This document shows, piece after piece, positions 51,892 to 58,341 of a stretch of DNA of 64,000 nt (the stretch's first letter is position 1; each line of letters starts with the position of its first letter). The stretch comes from SIG452 sp045631485 (lineage in GTDB: Bacteria > Bacillota > Clostridia > UMGS1840). The stretch lies in contig JAZQUU010000034.1 of NCBI GenBank assembly GCA_045631485.1, forward strand, positions 1 through 64,000. The letters run 5' to 3'. Under the pieces are notes generated by a model, which was given only the letters and a program-made list of their open reading frames with translations, ran no database searches and was not told where the DNA came from. A program made the translations under genes and the position numbers.

Positions 51892-53445
51892 ATGTATAAA
51901 ATATTACTTGTGGATGACAATTATGTCCATCTGCAGAGTCTGCTCAGCTATATTGAGCCGGAAGAATTTAATATCAGCGGCATCAAAATTTCCCAAAGCG
52001 GAACGGAGGCTCTTGAAATCTGCAAAGAATTCAGACCCGATGTTGTTATCACAGACATTTCCATGCCGGAGCTTGACGGGATTGAACTGACAAGTGAAAT
52101 CCGCAAAATGGGAATTGATGCTCAGTTTATCTACATCAGTTGCTATGACGATGTGGAATATTTCAGGCGCGCCATCGACAATCAGGTGTTGGCGTATCTG
52201 ATGAAGCCCATCATTCCCGAAGAACTGAAAAATGCCATTCAAAAGGCAATCAGCAAAGCGGCAAAAAACATCGAAACCGCCAACAGTTTGCAGCTTGGAC
52301 GGGAAAATTATGTGTATCGTCTGCTTTCTTCGGACAACACGGAGGCATCTCATTTATATGAGGCTGCCCCCGCTCTTCTGATGCAGGATTACAAGCATTT
52401 TATTGTGGTGAAAGCAAAATTCCCGGAAGCGCAGGAAGATGTTCTTTCTGCCTACCACGATTTTAAGGACTTTCCCGAATTGTCCAACCGCGGAATTTCT
52501 TCCGTGGTGCTTCCCGACGGAGCAGACTCCATCCTCATTCTCTTTATGAGTGAGCAGGAGGGAGATTTTCAGGATATCATCCGCAGTGTGATGTGCAATC
52601 ATATCAAGGATTTGTTCGACCGCTACGCCGTAACCGTGAAGGCAGGCGCCTCAGACACGGGCGGTAATCTGTTCGAATTAAAATCTCTGGAAAAACAGGC
52701 AGATTCTGCTTTAAAAACCAATCTGGAACTGATTCGTTCCGACTATATTGCCTACTCTGATATTTCCATGAAAAACCTTTCGTTTAACTTTATTGCATAT
52801 AACGAAGCCGTTTCCGGTCTTGTGAGAGCAGACACCACTCCGGCAGAAATCAGTCAGTTTATCAGAACCTTTAATTTCTCCGAGCCCGAATGCGACGAAA
52901 CCCTTTTAAAAGAGCTTTATTTATCCACCGTTTCGTCCATTCAGTCCGTGCTCTTAAAAAACGGCATTGATATTGCGCAGATTGTGGGCAGAACCGACCT
53001 TTCTTACCATAAAATCAACCGTTTTTCCGACCCGGAGCATTTTCTCATCTGGCTCAGAAACATTCTCACATTAACCGGAGAATATTTAAAGAATTACAAA
53101 GGGAAATCCCAGTTTGCCTTGGTGCAGAAAACCATCAATTATATTCACAAAAATTTCCCCACCATTTCTTCTATTGAGGAAATTGCATCTCAGCTGTTTG
53201 TGAGCTATTCCCATTTGCGAAATGTGTTTAAAAAAGAGCTTGGAATCACCATTTACGACTATCTGCTTTCGGTTCGTATGGAAGAGGCGAAAAAGCTTCT
53301 CTCCACCAGTAAAATGAACCTGACTCAGATTGCCTACAAGGTGGGTTACAGCGATTACGATTATTTTAAAACCGTTTTCACCAAGTACAACGGCATCACT
53401 CCCCGAGAATTTCAACAAAACAACAATAAAACCACCGAAAACTGA
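51892..53445 (+). CDS. YesN-type response regulator with AraC DNA-binding domain
   Basis: 517 residues. Receiver domain at 1-120 with ILLVDDNY, the phospho-acceptor in VITDISMPELDG (Asp55) and the signature Lys in AYLMKPI. A long middle domain (about 130-400) of the kind seen in YesN proteins. The C-terminal AraC helix-turn-helix pair (about 405-510) reads SSIEEIASQLFVSYSHLRNVFKKELG and MNLTQIAYKVGYSDYDYFKTVFTKYNGITPREF. It should activate the divergent glycan operon when phosphorylated by the adjacent kinase. The tandem 19-bp boxes at both promoters are its likely targets. Confidence 0.92.
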   Translation: MYKILLVDDNYVHLQSLLSYIEPEEFNISGIKISQSGTEALEICKEFRPDVVITDISMPELDGIELTSEIRKMGIDAQFIYISCYDDVEYFRRAIDNQVLAYLMKPIIPEELKNAIQKAISKAAKNIETANSLQLGRENYVYRLLSSDNTEASHLYEAAPALLMQDYKHFIVVKAKFPEAQEDVLSAYHDFKDFPELSNRGISSVVLPDGADSILILFMSEQEGDFQDIIRSVMCNHIKDLFDRYAVTVKAGASDTGGNLFELKSLEKQADSALKTNLELIRSDYIAYSDISMKNLSFNFIAYNEAVSGLVRADTTPAEISQFIRTFNFSEPECDETLLKELYLSTVSSIQSVLLKNGIDIAQIVGRTDLSYHKINRFSDPEHFLIWLRNILTLTGEYLKNYKGKSQFALVQKTINYIHKNFPTISSIEEIASQLFVSYSHLRNVFKKELGITIYDYLLSVRMEEAKKLLSTSKMNLTQIAYKVGYSDYDYFKTVFTKYNGITPREFQQNNNKTTEN

Positions 53446-53456
53446 GGTGTCACACG

Positions 53457-55049
53457 ATGAAAAAACCGATACGCAAAAGTTTACTGGAACAGATTTTATA
53501 CGGTAACATCCGCGTTATCGGTTTTTTTGTGTTGCTTGTGTGGATTTACGGGATGATTTCGGTGTCGTATAACACCTATCAGACAGAGCTTATGCAGCTT
53601 AGCGAGGATTTAACCACCTGCACAGACACGGTGGAGGAATCCCTCCATCAGGCCATTATTCACTCGGAGCACATTGTGCAATCATCCTATATCAACGACG
53701 CCCTGAAGCAATCGGAATATTCCATCGATGAAATGTTGGAAATGCTGGACTTTTCCAACGAAATTATGGTGGCATCCTCCGGCACGCAGAACAGTCCGAA
53801 AATTTTCACCCCCAATGAAACTCTTTTTGAATCCCGTTGGTATTCCCATTGCTCCAACCTGGCGGAATATCAAACCGTTCTGGAGCGTTTTGAAACCGAA
53901 AAATCGGACATTGTTTTCAGCGAAACCATCGAAAAAATGAACATGGATATGACCCGTGTCACCATGTATCGCAGAATGCCGAGAAACCCCGGAAATATTC
54001 TGCGTTATCAGATTATGCTTCAAAACAACAATGTATCGAGCATTCCTGCGGAGATTGTGTTTTTCTCCGATAAAAAGGCATCGGATACCTCCAATTATCT
54101 GTCCGACCCCATCAATGACAGTCTCACCTGCGTGATAAAAATTCCCAAAGCAGCCCTGAAGCAACGATGCATCTGGGTGTTGGTTGCGGGATTGATTATC
54201 CTAATGATTCTCTTTGGAGCAATTATTCATATTTCCCGTAAAACCGCCCGTTCTACCCTGCAGGAAATCTACCATTTTATGGAAACGATAGACAGAGAAG
54301 ACCTGCTTTATGACAGTGAATTTTTCCGAAAGGAATACGACATCTACGAACTGAACACCATCAAAGAAACCTTGCATAAGCTTGCAATGGATTTAAAAGA
54401 ATATCACGACACAATCAAAAATGCGGAGTTGGAAAACAAGCAACTGGAAATGGAACGTCTTTCCATGCAGTTGGACCCCCACATGCTCTATAATTCCCTA
54501 TCCTCCATTCGTTTGGATGCCTACCGCATCAAAAACGAAAAAATTATGAATCTGGTGGATAATATGGCGCTTTATTATCGGGAAATTTTAAAGAAAGACC
54601 GTAAGTTTATCCCCGTTCGGGATGAAATTGAAACCATCAAAAAATATCTGTTTATCAACGAATTGTCTCACGAGAAAAAATATCCTCTGACCGTGGAAAT
54701 TGAGCCTTCGCTTCTTACGCTCTCCATTCCGCCTCAGTTCTTCCACACCTTCGTGGAAAATTCGGTGGTGCACGGGCTTTCCGGTGCCAAAAACGATTGT
54801 GAAATCAAAATCACTATGGCGGAAAAAGACGGTGAAATCATCACCGAAATTTACGATAACGGCTACGGAATCACTCCCGAAAAATTAGCAGAATTAAACA
54901 GCGGAACCCAGGCAAAAAAACATATTGGTATTTCCAATTCCCAAAAACGAATGAAGCTCTTTTTCGGAGAAGAAAGCTCCATCCGTTTTGAAAGCGAAAA
55001 GGGAAAATACACCAGGGTAATCATCCGCTTTAAAAAGCCGTCGGCATAA
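53457..55049 (+). CDS. YesM-type sensor histidine kinase
   Basis: 530 residues. Transmembrane helix at about 20-40 (VIGFFVLLVWIYGMISV), an extracellular sensor of about 190 residues, a second helix at about 240-262 (WVLVAGLIILMILFGAIIHI), a HAMP-like and coiled-coil segment (LENKQLEMERLSMQ), then the His_kinase box QLDPHMLYNSLSSIRLD with the phosphorylated His342, and HATPase_c with FHTFVENSVVHGL and YDNGYGITPEKLAEL. Pairs with the response regulator 11 bp upstream. No nearby sugar-specific sensor domain is recognisable, so the ligand is unknown. Confidence 0.92.
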   Translation: MKKPIRKSLLEQILYGNIRVIGFFVLLVWIYGMISVSYNTYQTELMQLSEDLTTCTDTVEESLHQAIIHSEHIVQSSYINDALKQSEYSIDEMLEMLDFSNEIMVASSGTQNSPKIFTPNETLFESRWYSHCSNLAEYQTVLERFETEKSDIVFSETIEKMNMDMTRVTMYRRMPRNPGNILRYQIMLQNNNVSSIPAEIVFFSDKKASDTSNYLSDPINDSLTCVIKIPKAALKQRCIWVLVAGLIILMILFGAIIHISRKTARSTLQEIYHFMETIDREDLLYDSEFFRKEYDIYELNTIKETLHKLAMDLKEYHDTIKNAELENKQLEMERLSMQLDPHMLYNSLSSIRLDAYRIKNEKIMNLVDNMALYYREILKKDRKFIPVRDEIETIKKYLFINELSHEKKYPLTVEIEPSLLTLSIPPQFFHTFVENSVVHGLSGAKNDCEIKITMAEKDGEIITEIYDNGYGITPEKLAELNSGTQAKKHIGISNSQKRMKLFFGEESSIRFESEKGKYTRVIIRFKKPSA

Positions 55050-55054
55050 AACGC

Positions 55055-55117
55055 AATCACCTCTCATATATTGTATCAATCAAGCAACCGATACAATTTG
55101 GAGAGGTGATTTTTTTT
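55055..55117 (+). terminator. Long terminator hairpin that contains the spoIIID ribosome site
   Basis: AATCACCTCTC (55055-55065) pairs with GAGAGGTGATT (55101-55111), and inside it ATTGTATC (55070-55077) with GATACAAT (55090-55097). Eight T follow (55110-55117). This is a strong terminator for the kinase gene. The right arm holds AGAGGTGA, the only SD available to spoIIID, whose TTG start uses the last two T. Confidence 0.75.
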
Positions 55118-55379
55118 GGACGTTTTTTATGATATTGATAAGCGGGTGCTTCTCTTTGCGGATTACATTATCCGGCACGGCACCACGGTGCGAAAAACCG
55201 CCCGTTTTTTCGGAATATCCAAGTCCACGGTACATAAGGACGTGGCAGTCCGGCTGGAAAAGCTGGACCCCGACCGCTACGATAAAGTACGGCAGATTTT
55301 AAACCGCAACAAGGCAGAACGGCACATCCGCGGCGGTCTTGCCACCAAAGAAAAATATGCCAGACGGGGAGAAGAATAA
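55116..55379 (+). CDS. spoIIID: Sporulation transcriptional regulator SpoIIID
   Basis: 87 residues from TTG 55116 (AGAGGTGA upstream; no ATG in frame). The conserved helix-turn-helix is unmistakable: YIIRHGTTVRKTARFFGISKSTVHKDVAVRLEKLDPD, followed by the basic tail RYDKVRQILNRNKAERHIRGGLATKEKY. SpoIIID acts in the mother cell after sigma-E to repress and activate sporulation genes. Its presence indicates an endospore-forming lineage. A possible sigma-E-like -10 (GATACAAT, 55090-55097) lies inside the hairpin ahead of it. Confidence 0.93.
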   Translation: MDVFYDIDKRVLLFADYIIRHGTTVRKTARFFGISKSTVHKDVAVRLEKLDPDRYDKVRQILNRNKAERHIRGGLATKEKYARRGEE

Positions 55380-55398
55380 CATTCTCCCCTTTCTTTTT
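55366..55398 (+). terminator. Rho-independent terminator of spoIIID
   Basis: GGGGAGAA (55366-55373) pairs with TTCTCCCC (55382-55389), followed by TTTCTTTTT. It overlaps the spoIIID stop codon. Confidence 0.85.
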
Positions 55399-55418
55399 GG
55401 AAATTCGGGGAAAATGAA

Positions 55419-55447
55419 TTGACAAAAAATCACCTGTGTGATATACT
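55419..55447 (+). promoter_or_regulatory. Sigma-A promoter of queT
   Basis: TTGACA (55419-55424), 17-bp spacer, TATACT (55442-55447). Confidence 0.85.
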
Positions 55448-55454
55448 TTCCCTT

Positions 55455-55517
55455 AGAAAGATGTTGCTCTTGCTAACCATCTTGGGAGGAATTTCCTCCA
55501 ATAAAAAACAAGGGAGA
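55455..55517 (+). promoter_or_regulatory. preQ1-type riboswitch upstream of queT
   Basis: Hairpin AAGATG (55458-55463)/CATCTT (55478-55483) has a loop with CTCTTG (55467-55472). It is followed by a second hairpin GGAGGA (55485-55490)/TCCTCC (55494-55499), then an A-rich tail ATAAAAAACAAGGGAG (55501-55516). The tail CAAGGG (55509-55514) can pair with the loop CTCTTG, giving a pseudoknot that covers the SD AGGGAG. A-rich tail and SD pseudoknot are preQ1 riboswitch features; the inserted second hairpin gives the layout of class II rather than class I. Ligand binding would block translation of the queuosine-precursor transporter. Confidence 0.6.
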
Positions 55518-55521
55518 ATTT

Positions 55522-55998
55522 ATGATGAAAAAAACGAACCTCAACGCGCTTTCGCGCGTTGCAATCACCGCCGCACTCTATGTGGCATTAACCTTAGCCA
55601 TCGCACCCCTTTCCTACGGAGCCCTGCAATTTCGCATCTCCGAAGTGTTGACTTTGCTCTGCTTTTATCGGAAAGACTATTGCTTTGCTCTGATTTTGGG
55701 TTGCTTTATCAGCAATCTGTTCAGTCCCTTAGGTGCATTGGATCTGGTATTCGGCGTGGCATCCACCGTGTTTACCGTGATAGGCATCCGCTATTGCAAA
55801 AACCTCTGGATTGCCTCCTTATTCCCTGCTCTTTCCATGGTGTTTATCGCCTGGGAGCTTTTGTATCTGGGAATGCCGTTTTGGTACAGCTTTGCCACGG
55901 CAGCACTGGGGGAAATCGGTGTGGTTACCGTGATTGGCGTGCCTCTGTTTAAAGCGTTGGAGAAAAACCGCTTTTTCAGAGAAACGGTGCTTTCATAA
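55522..55998 (+). CDS. queT: QueT-type queuosine-precursor (preQ1/preQ0) ECF transporter S component
   Basis: 158 residues, about five or six transmembrane helices. Family marks: LSRVAITAALYVALTLAIAPLSYGALQFRISEVLTLLCF at the start (with the RISE-like loop), LILGCFISNLFSPLGALDLVFG, and the end TAALGEIGVVTVIGVPLF. As an ECF substrate-binding component it needs the shared EcfAAT energising module encoded elsewhere. Regulated by the leader at 55455-55517. Confidence 0.9.
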   Translation: MMKKTNLNALSRVAITAALYVALTLAIAPLSYGALQFRISEVLTLLCFYRKDYCFALILGCFISNLFSPLGALDLVFGVASTVFTVIGIRYCKNLWIASLFPALSMVFIAWELLYLGMPFWYSFATAALGEIGVVTVIGVPLFKALEKNRFFRETVLS

Positions 55999-56021
55999 TT
56001 ACAATCATACGGAGAATTATT

Positions 56022-56561
56022 ATGTATCAAACCATCAAAGAACAAGGAAAAGCCCTGATCAAAGAATTTCTGAAAAAAACCGATGCCAGGGAAGGCTCTC
56101 TTCTGGTTATCGGTTGTTCCACATCGGAAATTTTAGGAGAACAAATCGGCACAAATTCCGCTTACGAAGCGGCAGAAGCCTTGTTTGCGGGGATGCACGG
56201 CGTGCTAAAGAAAAAAGGAATTTTCCTTGCGGCGCAATGCTGCGAGCATTTAAACCGTGCCTTAGTGATGGAGAAAAAAGCAGCAAATAAATTGGGATAC
56301 GAACCCGTTTGCGTGGTGCCGAAGCCAAAGGCAGGCGGTTCCTTTGCCACCGCTTGTTACGAGCATTTTTCCGAACCCGTGGTGGTGGAAAAAATCCGTG
56401 CGGATTTCGGTATTGATATCGGCGGAACCTTAATCGGGATGCATCTTAAGGAGGTTGCCGTTCCCCTTCGTTTAGAAAACAACATGATTGGGGAGGCTCC
56501 CGTTCTTTGTGCATATACCCGCCCCAAGCTCATCGGCGGAGCCCGTGCAGTTTACGAATAA
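56022..56561 (+). CDS. TIGR01440-family protein (YwlG-like, DUF436)
   Basis: 179 residues, full length for the family. Marks: LVIGCSTSEILGEQIGTNS, LFAGMHGVLKKKGIFLAAQCCEHLNRALV, VPKPKAGGSFATACYEHF, and the end EAPVLCAYTRPKLIGGARAVY. Function of the family is unknown. ACGGAG precedes ATG. It lies between queT and vanZ and may share their transcript. Confidence 0.92.
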   Translation: MYQTIKEQGKALIKEFLKKTDAREGSLLVIGCSTSEILGEQIGTNSAYEAAEALFAGMHGVLKKKGIFLAAQCCEHLNRALVMEKKAANKLGYEPVCVVPKPKAGGSFATACYEHFSEPVVVEKIRADFGIDIGGTLIGMHLKEVAVPLRLENNMIGEAPVLCAYTRPKLIGGARAVYE

Positions 56562-56577
56562 ATAAGGAAGTTTTGCT

Positions 56578-57042
56578 ATGAAATCTCAGAAAAAAGCCCT
56601 TCTGTTTGGGGTGCTTACCCTCCTTTGGACCGGAGTGATTTTTTCGTTTTCTCTCCAACCTGCCAAGGAATCGGCAAGTCTGTCGGGCGGTCTTTTAAAG
56701 TGCCTTCTGGATTGGTTGGATTGGCTCACGGGACTGCAAATTCCCGTCTCATTTGCTCATTTTCTGATTCGAAAAATTGCGCATTTCGGGGAATTTTTCC
56801 TCCTTGGCATCTTCTCGTTTCAGGCAAGTAAGTATCTGTGGCAAAAACGGTTTCCTGCCCTGATATACGGCATTGTGATTGCCGTGTGCGACGAGGGAAT
56901 TCAGTATTTTACCGGGGGCGGAAGAGCCATGCGCGTAACCGATATGCTCTTAGACACTTTTGGAGTTGCCGCAGCCGTTCTGCTTCTTGTATGGTTTCAT
57001 CGCCTCAGCATCCGAAGAAAGTATAAACATACAGAATCTTAA
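56578..57042 (+). CDS. VanZ-family membrane protein
   Basis: 154 residues with four transmembrane segments. VanZ marks: LTLLWTGVIFSFSLQPAKESASLS, FLIRKIAHFGEFFLLGIFSF, AVCDEGIQYFTGGGRAMRVTDMLLDTFGV. The conserved KxAHFxEF and DE...GR...D patterns are present. VanZ proteins change teicoplanin susceptibility in enterococci but most members have unknown roles at the envelope. Confidence 0.88.
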   Translation: MKSQKKALLFGVLTLLWTGVIFSFSLQPAKESASLSGGLLKCLLDWLDWLTGLQIPVSFAHFLIRKIAHFGEFFLLGIFSFQASKYLWQKRFPALIYGIVIAVCDEGIQYFTGGGRAMRVTDMLLDTFGVAAAVLLLVWFHRLSIRRKYKHTES

Positions 57043-57079
57043 AAAATCTGCATTATTATGAATTATTTTAAAAACATAT

Positions 57080-57108
57080 TTGACTTTTCGCTCAATTTAT
57101 GATATGAT
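57080..57108 (+). promoter_or_regulatory. Promoter of the minD-mgsA-comEC-holA-comF group
   Basis: TTGACT (57080-57085), 17-bp spacer, TATGAT (57103-57108), 41 bases before the minD ATG. Confidence 0.7.
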
Positions 57109-57149
57109 ACCATCTGATAAGTTATAAACAAAAAGGAGGGACCGAATCC

Positions 57150-57893
57150 ATGGGCAAAATTGTTGCGGTTGCATCAGGAAAAGGCGGCGTGGGAAAAACC
57201 ACCGTGTCGGCAAATCTGTCTGCAGCTCTTGCAAAGCTTGGCAAAAAAGTGCTCATTATTGACACGGATATCGGCCTTAGAAATTTAGATATTGTGTTCG
57301 GTGTGCAGAGTGTGATTGTGTATGATGTCACCGATGTGTATGAGGGGAAAATCCCCTTAAAAGACGCTTGTTATCGCTTTGATTCATACGGAGAGCTCTA
57401 TTTTCTGCCTGCTTCCCAGACCATTGAAAAGGAAGATCTGAACGAAGAAAAGTTCTACGGGATGATAAAGGATGCCGCAAAGGAATTTGATTATATCATT
57501 TTAGATGCACCGGCAGGAATCGAAACAGGCTTCAAAAACGCTGTTTCGGCGGCAGATATCACCATCACCGTGGTGACACCGGATTTTGCCTCCATGCGTG
57601 ATGCAGACCGTGTTCTTTCGGTGGCAAACAAAGAAAACATCAGCGAAAACTATGTGATTATCAATAAATTCAATCCCAAATTGGTGCGCAAAAAACTGAT
57701 GCCCAATGTGGATGAAATTTTAAACCGCCTCGGCACTCCTTTGCTTGGTATCTGGCGGTATGAAGAAACCATGATTTCCTTTCAGAATCAAGGAAAACTC
57801 ATTCTGGATGATAAGCGCAAAAAATGCGTAAAAGAAATCATCAATTCCGCAAAACGCTTAAGCGGAGAACAAATCCCCATCAAATTACGTTAA
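57150..57893 (+). CDS. minD: MinD-family ATPase lacking the usual membrane-targeting tail
   Basis: 247 residues. Deviant Walker A GKGGVGKTT at 10-18, switch regions IDTDIGLRNLDIVFG and DYIILDAPAGIETGFKNAVSAADITITVVTPD, then NKFNPKLVRKKLMPNVDEIL, all typical of MinD. Most MinD proteins end with a basic amphipathic helix (near KKGFLxRLFG) that binds membrane. Here the protein ends INSAKRLSGEQIPIKLR with no such segment, and no frame continues it. No minC or minE is adjacent. AAGGAGG precedes ATG. It may work with another partner or be soluble. Confidence 0.82.
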   Translation: MGKIVAVASGKGGVGKTTVSANLSAALAKLGKKVLIIDTDIGLRNLDIVFGVQSVIVYDVTDVYEGKIPLKDACYRFDSYGELYFLPASQTIEKEDLNEEKFYGMIKDAAKEFDYIILDAPAGIETGFKNAVSAADITITVVTPDFASMRDADRVLSVANKENISENYVIINKFNPKLVRKKLMPNVDEILNRLGTPLLGIWRYEETMISFQNQGKLILDDKRKKCVKEIINSAKRLSGEQIPIKLR

Positions 57894-57934
57894 ATCATTC
57901 AATCCAATCAACAATAGAAACGGAGGGTTCGACT

Positions 57935-58339
57935 ATGAATATCGCATTAATTGCACACGACCAAAAAAAGGAACTGATGGTTCAGTTTTCAATTGCATAC
58001 AAATTTATTCTGCAAAAGCACAATTTGTTTGCTACCGGCACCACCGGCGGTTTGGTTGCAGATGCAACGGGACTTCAGGTTCATCGGTTTTTATCAGGTC
58101 CTCAGGGCGGTGACCAACAGATCGGTGCAAGAATTGCTTACAACGAAATTGACCTTGTGCTCTTTTTCCGTGACCCTCTGACCGCACAACCTCACGAACC
58201 CGATGTAAATGCTCTGTTCCGTCTGTGTGACGTGCACAACATCCCCCTTGCTACCAACGTGGCAACTGCGGAAGTATTGATTCAGGGTCTGGAACGCGGA
58301 GACTTCGGCTGGCGTGACATTGTAAATCCCAAGAGATAA
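57935..58339 (+). CDS. mgsA: Methylglyoxal synthase
   Basis: 134 residues from ATG 57935 (CGGAGGG upstream). Converts dihydroxyacetone phosphate to methylglyoxal and phosphate. Active-site features are present: AHDQKK at the start (His8, Asp9), ATGTTGGLVADATGL, the catalytic Asp60 in GPQGGDQQIGARI, then FFRDPLTAQPHEPDV and LATNVATAEVLI. In many Clostridia mgsA lies next to min genes, as it does here. Confidence 0.95.
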   Translation: MNIALIAHDQKKELMVQFSIAYKFILQKHNLFATGTTGGLVADATGLQVHRFLSGPQGGDQQIGARIAYNEIDLVLFFRDPLTAQPHEPDVNALFRLCDVHNIPLATNVATAEVLIQGLERGDFGWRDIVNPKR

Positions 58340-58341
58340 CA

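Noticed and set aside
52354..54164. Long antisense frames opposite the response regulator and kinase
   Set aside because: The plus-strand frames have complete, motif-rich domains; the antisense ones match nothing and lack SDs.
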